From: Cohnella xylanilytica
Lineage (GTDB): Bacteria > Bacillota > Bacilli > Paenibacillales > Paenibacillaceae
Length of the DNA: 39,121 bases
Direction: 5' to 3'
Assembly (NCBI RefSeq): GCF_014212175.1
Contig: NZ_JACJVR010000045.1
Span: forward strand, 1-39,121
Below, piece by piece: positions 17,612-26,795 of this stretch (its first letter is position 1; each line of letters opens with the position of its first letter). The notes under the pieces were generated by a model. The model made no database searches. It saw only the letters and a program-made list of their open reading frames with translations, and had not been told where the DNA came from. The translations under genes were made by a program, and so were the position numbers.

Positions 17612-18532
17612 GTGCGAACGCGATCCTACAGCTTGAAGAGCATGTCCATCCGCAAATTTCTGTACATCCTGCCGTTCATGATCATGCTGGGCGTCTTCGC
17701 CTACTATCCGCTATACGGATGGGTATATGCCTTCTTCGACTACATGCCGCCGATTCCGCTGTCGGAATCCCCGTTCGTCGGGTTCAGGTGGTTCCACTCC
17801 TTGGTCGAGAACCAGGTTAAGGTCGACCAGCTGCTGCAGGTCATCAAGAACACGTTCGGAATGAGCGGCCTGAACCTTCTTTTCTCCTGGCTTCCCATGA
17901 TCTTCGCCATCTTCCTGACCGAGATCAAAGCGGTCCGCTTCCGGAAGTTCATCCAGACGGTCACCACCCTTCCGAACTTCATCAGCTGGGTCCTGGTCTA
18001 TTCGCTGGCCTTCTCCATGTTCTCCAGCGAAGGAATCGTCAACGGCATGCTCAAGCAGCTGGGCCTGACCGATTCCCCGATCCTGTTCCTCCAGAGCTCG
18101 GAGCACGTGTGGCTGACGATGTGGCTGTGGACGACGTGGAAGACGTTAGGCTGGTCGGCCATCCTGTATATCGCGGCGATCATGGGAATCGACGATTCCC
18201 TTTACGAAGCGGCCCATGTCGACGGCGCGACGAGAATGCAGGTGATCCGGCACGTCGTCCTCCCGAGCATGCTGCCGACGTACTTCGTGTTGCTGATGCT
18301 GCAGATCGCGAGCTTCCTGAACAACGGGCTGGAGCAGTACTTCGTCTTCCAGAACGCCTTCAACAAGGAGAGCATTCAGGTTCTGGACTTGTACGTCTAC
18401 AACCTGGCCATGGGAGGCGGCAGCTATTCCGTGTCCGTCGCGATCAGCATGCTGAAGAGCTTGATCAGCGTCGTGCTTCTCTTCTCGGTGAACGGACTAT
18501 CCAAAGTGACAAGAGGGGAGAGCATCGTATGA
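17612..18532 (+). CDS. sugar ABC transporter permease, LplB-like
   Basis: A 306-residue membrane protein with six predicted helices and the EAA loop of importer permeases (EAAHVDGATRMQVIRHVVLP, about residues 199-218), which docks the ATPase. The N-terminus (KFLYILPFMIMLGVFAYYPLYGW) is typical of the LplB/YtcP group for oligosaccharides. The start is a GTG, seven bases after AAAGGAG (17598-17604). The second permease begins in its stop codon. No ATPase gene accompanies it, so a shared MsmX/UgpC-type ATPase is likely. It is the first gene behind promoter element A. Confidence 0.93.
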   Translation: MRTRSYSLKSMSIRKFLYILPFMIMLGVFAYYPLYGWVYAFFDYMPPIPLSESPFVGFRWFHSLVENQVKVDQLLQVIKNTFGMSGLNLLFSWLPMIFAIFLTEIKAVRFRKFIQTVTTLPNFISWVLVYSLAFSMFSSEGIVNGMLKQLGLTDSPILFLQSSEHVWLTMWLWTTWKTLGWSAILYIAAIMGIDDSLYEAAHVDGATRMQVIRHVVLPSMLPTYFVLLMLQIASFLNNGLEQYFVFQNAFNKESIQVLDLYVYNLAMGGGSYSVSVAISMLKSLISVVLLFSVNGLSKVTRGESIV

Positions 18533-19494
18533 ACGACAGCGCAGCCGGGCTGGCGCCGAGAGAGCCGGCGCACCGCAGCCGAGCGAAGAAGACGAGCTAT
18601 CAGGTCAGCGCCGCGGACAAATTCATTACGGTTCTGATCTATACCCTGTTCTCCCTGTTCGCTCTCGTCTGCGTCTACCCCTTCTACTCGATCATCATCA
18701 ACACGATAAGCGCCAACGATATCAGCGCCAGAGGCGAAGTCGTGTTCCTTCCGAAGCACATCCACTTCCAGAACTACCTGGACGTGTTCAAGATTCCGGG
18801 ACTGGGGAACGCGGCCCTCGTCTCCTTGGGAAGGACGGTCATCGGAACGACGTTGACGGTAGGGGCTTCGGCCTTCCTGGGCTTCATGTTCACCCAGGAG
18901 GATATGTGGGGGCGGAAGTTCTGGTACCGGTTCACGGTCATCACGATGTTCTTCAATGCCGGGATCATCCCTTGGTATTTGACCATGAAATCCCTGCACC
19001 TGACCAACAACTTTCTGGCCTACGTTCTGCCGATGGTCGTCGCCCCGTTCTTCATCATCCTGGTCAAGACGTTCGTGGAATCGACGCCGAAGGAGCTGCA
19101 GCAGGCGGCCAGCATCGACGGGGCCGGAATAATGACTCTCTTCTTCAAGGTCATGCTGCCCATCTGCAAGCCGATCTTGGCGACGGTCGCCATCTTCGCC
19201 GCCGTGGATCAATGGAATTCCTTCCAGGATACGCTGCTGCTGGTGACGGACAGCAAGCTCTACAGCTTGCAGTTCATTCTCTACAACTACATTAACCAGG
19301 CCAGTTCGTTGTCGACGATGGTCAACCTCCAGAACGCCGGCTCGACGGCCATGGCCAGCCTGGCGACCAAGCAGACGACGACGTCGATCCGAATGACGGT
19401 GACCATTATCGTCGTGGCGCCCATTCTGCTCGTCTATCCGATCTTCCAGAGGTTCTTCGTGAAGGGGATTATGATCGGCGCCGTGAAAGGTTGA
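18529..19494 (+). CDS. sugar ABC transporter permease, LplC-like
   Basis: A 321-residue permease with six predicted helices, the LplC-type motif FFNAGIIPWYLTMKSL, the EAA loop (QQAASIDGAGIMTLFFKVMLP) and the C-terminal FQRFFVKGIMIGAVKG that marks the LplC/YtcP group. The frame is open farther upstream inside the first permease gene, but the ATG at 18529 overlaps that gene's stop codon (ATGA), which indicates coupled translation. It pairs with the preceding permease to form the membrane channel for the binding protein encoded next. Confidence 0.93.
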   Translation: MNDSAAGLAPREPAHRSRAKKTSYQVSAADKFITVLIYTLFSLFALVCVYPFYSIIINTISANDISARGEVVFLPKHIHFQNYLDVFKIPGLGNAALVSLGRTVIGTTLTVGASAFLGFMFTQEDMWGRKFWYRFTVITMFFNAGIIPWYLTMKSLHLTNNFLAYVLPMVVAPFFIILVKTFVESTPKELQQAASIDGAGIMTLFFKVMLPICKPILATVAIFAAVDQWNSFQDTLLLVTDSKLYSLQFILYNYINQASSLSTMVNLQNAGSTAMASLATKQTTTSIRMTVTIIVVAPILLVYPIFQRFFVKGIMIGAVKG

Positions 19495-19536
19495 TCCGCG
19501 CCATTATAATACATTGACCAATTTGGGGGTTAGCAC

Positions 19537-21339
19537 ATGAGCAAAAGCAGGAAAGTCGCAAGGAAATCGGCGGCCGTCACGTTGGCCGGCCTGATTCTGG
19601 CGTCGGCCGCCTTGTCCGGCTGCCAGAGCGGATCCAACAATTCTCCGGCATCCGGCGAGCCGTCCGGCTCCGGCGCAAGCGCGAGCGCGGGAGCGTCTCA
19701 AGCCGCCGGCGCGATCGACCACAGCAAGCCGCTCACCATCACCGTGTTCGACAACGCGGCCAATTACCAGGGAGAACAGACGGGGTGGTACGGCAAGCTC
19801 GTCAAGGATAAGTTCAATATTACGTTGAACATCCTCGCTCCGCAGGTGGCCGGCGATCAGCTGTACAAGACGAGGACGGCGGCGGGCGATCTGGGGGATC
19901 TCCTGATCATCGACAACAGCCAGTTGGAGGAATTGATTCCGGCCGGGCTCATTATGGACCTCACGGATAAGCTCAAAAATACGAAGTACCTGTCCCAATA
20001 CGTGGACAATCACTTCAAGCCGTTCAACGCCGGCTTCGACAAGGTCAATCCGGAAGGCAAAATTTACGGCTTGCCGACGTTCGAGGCCGATACCTCGCCG
20101 ACGACCTTCTCGGAAGAGATTCCTTACTCGAGCCCGATTATGCCTTGGGATTATTACAAGGGAGTCGGAGCTCCCAAGCTGAACAACCTGAACGATCTGC
20201 TGAACGTCCTGAAGCAGATGCAGGCCAAGTATCCGAAGACGCCGGACGGCAAGCCGATCGTGCCGATCACCCTGTGGAAGGATTGGGACGGCGGTACCGG
20301 CGCCATGGAGAACGTCCGCTGGCTCAGCAACTGGTACGGCTACGAGAAGCCGGACGGCACCACGACGATCCAGTTGAACGCGAAGGGCGATATCGTGCCG
20401 ATTATCGACGACAACAGCATGTACAAGAAGATTCTGAAGTTTTATTTCGACGCCAACCAGATGGGCCTGGTCGACCCCGATTCGCCGACCCAGGACTGGA
20501 ACAAGGTCGCCGAGAAGCTGACCAACAAGCAGGTTCTTCTTCTGTGGTACTCCTGGCAGAGAGGCTTCTACAACACCATCGAGAGGGGCAAAAACGGGGA
20601 CGGCAACGTGGCGGTTCCGATCGCCGACACTCGCATCATCCAGAGCAGCGACGCTTATTACGGCAACGGAAGAGTGTTCGCGATCGGTTCGAAGGCGAAG
20701 GATCCCGACCGCATCATGGAATTCATGGACTGGCTCGTCTCCCCGGAAGGCATGCGCTACTACACGAACGGCTTTGAAGGCTTCAACTACGAGAAGACGC
20801 CCGACGGCAAGTTCAAGCTGACCGAAGTCGGGCAGACCGCCTTCCAGAACAATACGCCCGTTCCGGACGAATACGGCGGCGGCGGCTACCAGGACGGACA
20901 GAGCAAGATCAACAGCATGATCATGAGCGACTTCACCATCGATCCCGACACCGGCGAATTCTACAACAACAACTACTGGAGCTCGACGATCGAAGCGAAC
21001 AAGACGGCTCTGACGACGGATTGGCAGAAGACGTTTAACGCGACGAACGCGACGGACTACTACTTGAAGAACAACATGATCGACATCGTGCCGAACATCA
21101 ACACGAGCCTTGGCACCGATTCTTCGGATATCAAGAACAAGCGCAGCCAGATCTCGGACTACGTCAAGAACACGTCCTGGAAGATGGTCTTCGCGAAGAA
21201 CCAGGCGGAATTCGACCAGCTGTGGACGAAGATGCAGAAGGACGTGGAAGGTCTCGGCTGGAAGGACGTCGTGGCCGCCGATACGGCGAAGGCCCAGAAG
21301 ATCGTGAAGATGCGCCAGGAAGCGTTGGCCGGCAAGTAA
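19537..21339 (+). CDS. sugar-binding lipoprotein of ABC transporter, LplA-like
   Basis: A 600-residue extracellular solute-binding protein. A lipoprotein signal ends in the lipobox LSGC with C29 as the lipid-anchored residue, followed by a Ser/Gly/Ala-rich linker. The mature part shows the family's ITVFDNAANYQGEQTGWYG start, GDLGDLLIIDNSQLEELI and a C-terminal region ending with FDQLWTKMQKDVEGLG. Its size fits the large LplA group that binds oligosaccharides rather than monosaccharides. It follows the two permease genes by 42 bases, with GGGGGTT before the ATG. Confidence 0.93.
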   Translation: MSKSRKVARKSAAVTLAGLILASAALSGCQSGSNNSPASGEPSGSGASASAGASQAAGAIDHSKPLTITVFDNAANYQGEQTGWYGKLVKDKFNITLNILAPQVAGDQLYKTRTAAGDLGDLLIIDNSQLEELIPAGLIMDLTDKLKNTKYLSQYVDNHFKPFNAGFDKVNPEGKIYGLPTFEADTSPTTFSEEIPYSSPIMPWDYYKGVGAPKLNNLNDLLNVLKQMQAKYPKTPDGKPIVPITLWKDWDGGTGAMENVRWLSNWYGYEKPDGTTTIQLNAKGDIVPIIDDNSMYKKILKFYFDANQMGLVDPDSPTQDWNKVAEKLTNKQVLLLWYSWQRGFYNTIERGKNGDGNVAVPIADTRIIQSSDAYYGNGRVFAIGSKAKDPDRIMEFMDWLVSPEGMRYYTNGFEGFNYEKTPDGKFKLTEVGQTAFQNNTPVPDEYGGGGYQDGQSKINSMIMSDFTIDPDTGEFYNNNYWSSTIEANKTALTTDWQKTFNATNATDYYLKNNMIDIVPNINTSLGTDSSDIKNKRSQISDYVKNTSWKMVFAKNQAEFDQLWTKMQKDVEGLGWKDVVAADTAKAQKIVKMRQEALAGK

Positions 21340-21370
21340 TCCATCTCAACCGAATAGCCGCGTTTGCCAA

Positions 21371-21405
21371 GGAGGGGGAGACAGCTCGAATAGAGCTCCC
21401 CCTCC
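21371..21405 (+). terminator. hairpin between binding protein and esterase (attenuator or mRNA stabiliser)
   Basis: GGAGGGGG (21371-21378) pairs with CCCCCTCC (21398-21405) and AGCTC (21383-21387) with GAGCT (21393-21397). The tail, CGATTTATGG, is poor in T, so this is more likely a partial terminator or a 3'-end stabiliser that raises expression of the binding protein above the enzymes downstream. Confidence 0.6.
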
Positions 21406-21447
21406 CGATTTATGGAAGACGAGCCGCGAGGGAAGGGAGACGTCAAG

Positions 21448-22992
21448 ATGCTTAGAACCGTGAAGGTGGAAAATGGGACGGTGCGGGGACTGCCGGCGGC
21501 CGATCCCCGGATTACGAGCTTCAAAGGCATTCCGTTCGCCGCGCCGCCCGTCGGCGACAACCGCTGGCGAGCGCCGCAGCCCGCCCGCGATTGGGAAGGC
21601 GTGCTCCAAGCGTTCGAGTTCGCGCCGGTCCCGATGCAGGTCCGGCAAGAGATCGACGTGAACAACATCTACACCCGGGAATGGGCCGTGGAGCCGGACA
21701 TCGCCATGGACGAGGACTGTCTCTATCTGAACGTATGGACGCCGGCCAAGAGCGCGGACGAGAAGCTGCCCGTGTTCGTGTGGTATTTCGGCGGAGGCCT
21801 GCAGGTCGGCCATCCGGCGGAGATGGAATTCGACGGCGAACGCATCGCCCGCAGAGGCATTGTGGTCGTGACGATCAGCTATCGCCTGAACGCGTTCGGG
21901 TTCCTGTGCCATCCGGAGATTACGGCCGAATCGCCGGAAGCTCCCGCGAACTTCGGCCATCTCGACCAACAGTTCGCGACGCGATGGGTCCAGCGCAATA
22001 TCGCGGCGTTCGGCGGCGATCCGGACCATATTACGATCGGCGGACAATCCGCCGGCGGCGGCAGCGTCATGAACCAGCTCGCTTCGCCTCAGAACGAGGG
22101 GCTCTTCCGCAGAGCGATCGTTCAGAGCGGGGTGTTCGCGAAGCTCTATCCGGGCAACAGCACGCCCAGGTTCCTGCGCACGTTGGCGGAAGCCGAACAA
22201 GACGGCGTTCGCTTCTTCGAATCGCTCGGCGTGTCCTCGCTTGCGGAAGCCCGGAAGCTGGACGCGGTCTACGTCCGCGACAAGTACCTGGAGTCCGGCG
22301 CCTTCTGGGGCACCGTCGTCGACGGCAAGTTCAACGTCGGCGACGCGTTCGAATTGTTCCTGGAGAATAAGCGCCGGATGGTGCCCGTGCTGCTCGGCCA
22401 TACGTCCTCCGAATTTATCAACGTTCCGGAAGCCGGTACGCTTGACGAATTCAAGAGCATGGCGGCCGAGCTGTTCGGCGACGATGCCGAAGCCTTCCTC
22501 GCGCTCTGCGGCGCGCAGTCAGGCGAGGCCAGCTTGGACGACGCCGTGAAGAAGGCTTCGGCGAGCGGCATCGAATACGCGATCCGGATCGCCGGGCAGG
22601 CCAACGCCGATACCGGCGCCCATGTTCCTCTGTACTATTACAATTTCGATGCGGAGATCCCGGGATGGGATCGCCCGGGCACGTTCCACTCGGTCGATCT
22701 CTGGTTCTTCTTCGAGACCCTCGCCAAATGCTGGAGGCCGTTCGTCGGCAAGCATTACGATCTGGCCCGCCAGATGTGCGACTATTGGGCGAACTTCATC
22801 CGCTCCGGAGATCCGAACGGGCCGGATTCGACGGGAGAGGAGCTGCCGAAGTGGGAGCCCTATACGCCGGAGGCGCCGTACGGCATGCTCTTCGCGGATC
22901 GGGCGGAGTTCCGCGAAGAGCAGCCGAGCGAGCTGATGAAGTTCCTCGTGAAGCAGTATCTCAAGAGGAAGAGCTTGAACCCGGAAGGATAG
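21448..22992 (+). CDS. type-B carboxylesterase (PnbA-like)
   Basis: A 514-residue alpha/beta-hydrolase of the type-B carboxylesterase family. FKGIPFAAPPVGDNRW, EDCLYLNVWTP, the oxyanion-hole YFGGGLQVG and the nucleophile S201 in GGQSAGGGS are clear; the late His is probably in GTFHSVDLWFFF. No signal peptide. In this operon it may remove acetyl or phenolic esters from imported oligosaccharides; that role is inferred from neighbours only, as the family is broad. An ATG at 21412 is also in frame, but GGGAAGGGAG at 21430-21439 sits eight bases before the ATG at 21448. Confidence 0.9.
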   Translation: MLRTVKVENGTVRGLPAADPRITSFKGIPFAAPPVGDNRWRAPQPARDWEGVLQAFEFAPVPMQVRQEIDVNNIYTREWAVEPDIAMDEDCLYLNVWTPAKSADEKLPVFVWYFGGGLQVGHPAEMEFDGERIARRGIVVVTISYRLNAFGFLCHPEITAESPEAPANFGHLDQQFATRWVQRNIAAFGGDPDHITIGGQSAGGGSVMNQLASPQNEGLFRRAIVQSGVFAKLYPGNSTPRFLRTLAEAEQDGVRFFESLGVSSLAEARKLDAVYVRDKYLESGAFWGTVVDGKFNVGDAFELFLENKRRMVPVLLGHTSSEFINVPEAGTLDEFKSMAAELFGDDAEAFLALCGAQSGEASLDDAVKKASASGIEYAIRIAGQANADTGAHVPLYYYNFDAEIPGWDRPGTFHSVDLWFFFETLAKCWRPFVGKHYDLARQMCDYWANFIRSGDPNGPDSTGEELPKWEPYTPEAPYGMLFADRAEFREEQPSELMKFLVKQYLKRKSLNPEG

Positions 22993-23013
22993 ACCAGGAA
23001 GGGGAGATGATCC

Positions 23014-25221
23014 ATGAGGCTGACATGCGGCGACTACACCCTTGGCTTTATCGACGGCGGCATCGAGGTCCGGAAGGGCGACAGGCTTCTATCCTTCAAC
23101 AAGCGGCCGATGTTCGTGACGGTCAAGACCGCATTCGCCGTCAACGAATTCTATGACAAGGCTTACGCCGGCGTCCGGGCATCCGGCGGCAAGATCATCG
23201 CCGAAGGCACCTTAACGGCGCCTTCGGGTTCGGTCTTTGCGTTCACGGATATCTACGAAGCGGCAGGCTCCGGGTTCAAGGCGAGCCGGAACGTCAAGGT
23301 GCTGGAGGCGGGAGACGATCTCGGCTTCTCCACGAAGATCTCCTTCACGATGGCGGAGACGGACGACGTTCGCGATTACGACATCTTCGCTCCCGGCGTT
23401 TGGTACAAGCAGAACGAATTCGCTCCCGATTCCGCGATGGGCAAGGACCTGAACAACGAGTATTTCTGGCGGATGGAGACCCGATACGCCCTGCCGTTGT
23501 TCGCGATGCGGCACCTCGGGTCGGGAGAGACGGCCGTTCTGTCGCGCTGGGCCGCCGACGCGACTCTGCCTTCGACGGACGTCGTGAGATCGGAGAATAT
23601 CGCGGACCCGAAGTGTACGATCGGAGCCATCGGCATGAGCAAGCCGGAGAGCAAGACGCTCAACTACATGTACTACGGCTTTGCCGTGCGCAAGGAGTTC
23701 GAGGCCGAGATCGACGGCCTGTCCATCGACTACGTGTACCCGGGCTGCGACGGGCAGATGCCCGGCAGCAATCGGTACGGGGGACTCGACTACAACGGGC
23801 AAGCGAAAACGTTCCAGCGGATCAACCATCCCGTGCAGGCCGGATTCGAGCAAAATTACGCCGTCGGCATCCTCTTCGGCCAGTACGACGGCTTCCAGCC
23901 GATGATGAGAGACGTCTGGCGGACGACGTATGCCAGGCTGCGAGACAAGCTGTTCGAAGTGGACAACGAGCGTCATTACCGCAACGGCATGGCTATTTTG
24001 ACCCGATACACGCGCCGGTACGGAGATTCGTACGGATTGCCGTTCGCCTGCCAGTTGCCCGATATGGATATCTCCTGCGTCTCCTTCCAGTTCGGCTTCG
24101 TCGGCCAGCAGCCGGGCATCGGCTATCAGCTGCTTCGCTACGGCGACAAGGAGAACGTGCCCGAAGCGTTCGAGAAAGGCGTGAACGTGATCGATTTCTG
24201 GGTGCGGACGGCCATGACCGAATCCGGCCTGCCGCAGATGTGCTATAACCCCAACCTCCAAGGATTCGAGCCGTACCCCCATTATATCCGGATGCTGGCC
24301 GACGGCATCGAGGCGATTCTGGACGCTTGCCTCTATATGCGGAGGAAGGGCGAGGAGCGGCCGGCCTGGCTCGAATTCTGCCGACGGACGGCCGATTGGC
24401 TCGTTCGCGTCCAGAACGAAGACGGCAGCTTCTATCGCGCGTACAATGCCGACGGCTCCATTCGCATGGACTCGAAGTCCAACACGCCCAGCGTCATCCG
24501 GTTCCTGGTTCAATTCTACTTGGTTGCCGGCGACGAGAGATACAGAGCTGCCGCGATCAAGGCCGGAGAATGGGCTTACGAGAACAACTACCGCAACCTC
24601 GAGTATCGGGGCGGCACCTGCGACAATTTGGACATTCAGGACAAAGAGGCCGGCATCTACGCTCTGTTCGGATTCCTGGCCTTGTACGACCTGACCGGCG
24701 AGGAGAGATGGCTCGAAGGGGCGACCGGGGCCGCCGACTATACCGAGACGTGGACCTATGCCTGGACGTTCCCGGTGCGTACCCTCTGGCCGAAGCATCC
24801 GTTCAACCCATTCTCCATCAGCGGTCAGAGCATCATTACGATCGGAGGCGGCGCCGACGTCTATATGGCGGCTTGCTCCTATACGTACTACAGGCTCTAC
24901 CTCCTGACGGGCGACGAGCACTATCTCGACTTCGCCGAGTTCATTCATAAGAACACCCGGCAGTCCACCGACGCGGACGGCAGCATCGGCTACGTCATGC
25001 CCGGTCTCGGACACGAGAGCGGCGACTTCGCGAGTCAAACGCTGCAGAGCCACTACCACTGGCTCCCCTGGTGCACCTATGTGGAAGTCGATCCTTCTTC
25101 GAGGCTGTATGACACCTTCGGCGTCTACGAGATCGCGGATGCGCAGAAGCTCGATCCGGACGAGAGGGCCAGGAGGAACCGCATCTACGATTCGTTCGGA
25201 AGAGGAGCGTTGAGCAAGTGA
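23014..25221 (+). CDS. unrecognised 735-residue protein, probable alpha/alpha-barrel carbohydrate enzyme
   Basis: I cannot assign this protein to a named family. Residues 1-260 look strand-rich (FKASRNVKVLEAGDD, GLSIDYVYPGCDGQMPG), like the beta-sandwich in front of many alpha/alpha-barrel enzymes. Residues about 330-690 contain repeated helical hairpins: FCRRTADWLVRVQNEDGSFYRA, RFLVQFYLVAGDERYRAAA, ALYDLTGEERWLEGA and YRLYLLTGDEHYLDFA. This six-hairpin pattern occurs in GH families and polysaccharide lyases. Conserved-looking acids are in DGSFYRAYN and GTCDNLDIQDKEAG. No signal peptide. It lies 21 bases after the esterase gene, and the GH43 gene starts within its stop codon, so an action on the same oligosaccharides is likely. 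RBS GGAAGGGGAG. Confidence 0.7.
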   Translation: MRLTCGDYTLGFIDGGIEVRKGDRLLSFNKRPMFVTVKTAFAVNEFYDKAYAGVRASGGKIIAEGTLTAPSGSVFAFTDIYEAAGSGFKASRNVKVLEAGDDLGFSTKISFTMAETDDVRDYDIFAPGVWYKQNEFAPDSAMGKDLNNEYFWRMETRYALPLFAMRHLGSGETAVLSRWAADATLPSTDVVRSENIADPKCTIGAIGMSKPESKTLNYMYYGFAVRKEFEAEIDGLSIDYVYPGCDGQMPGSNRYGGLDYNGQAKTFQRINHPVQAGFEQNYAVGILFGQYDGFQPMMRDVWRTTYARLRDKLFEVDNERHYRNGMAILTRYTRRYGDSYGLPFACQLPDMDISCVSFQFGFVGQQPGIGYQLLRYGDKENVPEAFEKGVNVIDFWVRTAMTESGLPQMCYNPNLQGFEPYPHYIRMLADGIEAILDACLYMRRKGEERPAWLEFCRRTADWLVRVQNEDGSFYRAYNADGSIRMDSKSNTPSVIRFLVQFYLVAGDERYRAAAIKAGEWAYENNYRNLEYRGGTCDNLDIQDKEAGIYALFGFLALYDLTGEERWLEGATGAADYTETWTYAWTFPVRTLWPKHPFNPFSISGQSIITIGGGADVYMAACSYTYYRLYLLTGDEHYLDFAEFIHKNTRQSTDADGSIGYVMPGLGHESGDFASQTLQSHYHWLPWCTYVEVDPSSRLYDTFGVYEIADAQKLDPDERARRNRIYDSFGRGALSK

Positions 25222-26633
25222 GAACACAAGGACTGAATCCATATCTTCCGTCGTGGGAATACATCCCCGACGGCGAACCTCATGTATTTAACGGCAGAGT
25301 GTACGTCTACGGCTCGCACGACCGGTTTAACGGACATGCGTATTGCCTGAACGATTACGTCTGCTGGTCGGCGCCCGCCGACGATCCGCGCGATTGGCGC
25401 TATGAAGGCGTGATTTACGAGAAGACGGACGATCCGCTGAACCCGGACGGGAGAATGTGTCTCTATGCGCCGGACGTCACGGTCGGACCCGACGGGCGGT
25501 ATTACCTCTACTACGTGCTGGACAAAGTGTCCGTCGTCTCGGTAGCGGTCTGCGATACGCCGGCCGGCAAGTATGAGTTTTACGGCTACGTCCGGTATGC
25601 CGACGGCACGCGTCTGGGCGAGAGGGAAGGCGACGAGCCCCAATTCGATCCCGGGGTGTTGACGGAGGGCGAGCGGACGTATCTGTACACGGGCTTCTGC
25701 GCGCCGGGGGACCGGTCCAGGCACGGAGCCATGGCGACGGTGCTCGGCCCGGATATGCTCACGATCGCGGAAGAGCCGGTATTCGTCGCGCCCAGCGAGC
25801 CTTATAGCCAGGGGAGCGGCTATGAGGGACACGCCTTTTTCGAGGCTCCATCCATTAGGAAAATAGGCGATACTTATTATTTCATATACTCGTCCGTCGT
25901 CATGCACGAGCTGTGCTACGCGACCAGCCGGTCTCCGACCCGGGACTTCGTCTATCAAGGCGTCATTATCAGCAACAACGATCTTCATATCGATTCCTAC
26001 AAGCCGGCGAACAAGCCGATGTATTACGGCGGCAATAACCACGGCAGCATCGCGGAGCTGAATGGACAATGGTATGTTTTCTATCACCGGCATACGAACG
26101 GAACGAATTTCAGCCGGCAGGGATGCATGGAGCCGATCGAATTCCGGGAGGACGGCACGATCGTCCAGGCGGAGATGACCTCGTGCGGCCCGAACGGAGG
26201 CCCTTTGGAAGGACGAGGGGAATATCCCGCGTACCTGGCCTGCCATCTGTTCTGCCGGGACGAGTCGCTGTATACGGGCGCCCCGGGGGAATGGATGGAC
26301 AGCCGCTTCCCGAAGATCACGCAGGACGGCAAGGACGGGGACGAGGAGGTCGGCTATATCGCCAATATGAGAGACTCCGCCACGGCCGGCTTCAAGTATC
26401 TCCGCTGCGAAGGGATTCGCCGGGTCAAGATCAAGGTGCGCGGGTATTGCCGCGGCGCCTTCGAGGTCAAGACGTCTTGGGACGGTCCCGCTCTCGGCCG
26501 GATTCCGGTCGACTTCACGAACGTATGGACGGAATATTCCGCGGATATCGCCATTCCGGACGGCGTTCAGGCGCTGTACTTGACGTATACGGGCACGGGA
26601 GGAGCCAGCCTGGCCTCGTTCGCGTTGGAATAG
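25218..26633 (+). CDS. glycoside hydrolase family 43 enzyme with C-terminal binding-like module
   Basis: A 471-residue protein. Residues 1-310 are a GH43 propeller with the acid E209 in FFEAPSIRK and the modulator D86 in LYAPDV. At the usual base position the sequence reads PDGEPHVFNGRVYVYGSHD, so either D18 or E20 replaces the common ADP Asp. Residues about 340-471 resemble a CBM6-type jelly roll (GGPLEGRGEYPAYLACHLF, then ALYLTYTGTGGASLASFAL). GH43 members with this start are beta-xylosidases or arabinofuranosidases. No signal peptide. The GTG start overlaps the previous stop (GTGA at 25218-25221), indicating coupled translation. It is the last gene of the first uptake operon. Confidence 0.88.
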   Translation: MRTQGLNPYLPSWEYIPDGEPHVFNGRVYVYGSHDRFNGHAYCLNDYVCWSAPADDPRDWRYEGVIYEKTDDPLNPDGRMCLYAPDVTVGPDGRYYLYYVLDKVSVVSVAVCDTPAGKYEFYGYVRYADGTRLGEREGDEPQFDPGVLTEGERTYLYTGFCAPGDRSRHGAMATVLGPDMLTIAEEPVFVAPSEPYSQGSGYEGHAFFEAPSIRKIGDTYYFIYSSVVMHELCYATSRSPTRDFVYQGVIISNNDLHIDSYKPANKPMYYGGNNHGSIAELNGQWYVFYHRHTNGTNFSRQGCMEPIEFREDGTIVQAEMTSCGPNGGPLEGRGEYPAYLACHLFCRDESLYTGAPGEWMDSRFPKITQDGKDGDEEVGYIANMRDSATAGFKYLRCEGIRRVKIKVRGYCRGAFEVKTSWDGPALGRIPVDFTNVWTEYSADIAIPDGVQALYLTYTGTGGASLASFALE

Positions 26634-26671
26634 CGGCAGGCTCTTGGTTGCTCTTGGTCTGCCCCTCATTG

Positions 26672-26766
26672 TAGCGCTTACAATTTTGTCAACGATGGTG
26701 AAGCAAGTAAAAAGATGAACGTTGTTCGACCATTTCCGGCCTGCCTATAATGAGAGCGTAACCAAA
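26672..26766 (+). promoter_or_regulatory. promoter element B of the second sugar-uptake operon
   Basis: This block is a near copy of the element at 17486-17580. TTGTTC (26722-26727) and TATAAT (26746-26751) are 18 bases apart. The GATG repeats are at 26694-26697 and 26714-26717, and the cre-like TGAGAGCGTAACCA at 26751-26764. The upstream edge is an extra near-palindrome, TTGTA-GCGCT-TACAA (26669-26683). The longest exact shared runs are 17 bases (AAGCAAGTAAAAAGATG) and 15 bases (GCCTGCCTATAATGA). Confidence 0.85.
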
Positions 26767-26795
26767 ACGAATGAACAGAGAGAAGGGGGATGGCC

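Noticed and set aside
19505..19510. TATAAT as an internal promoter before the first binding-protein gene.
   Set aside because: No acceptable -35 hexamer at 16-18 bases; the gene is adequately explained by read-through from promoter A.
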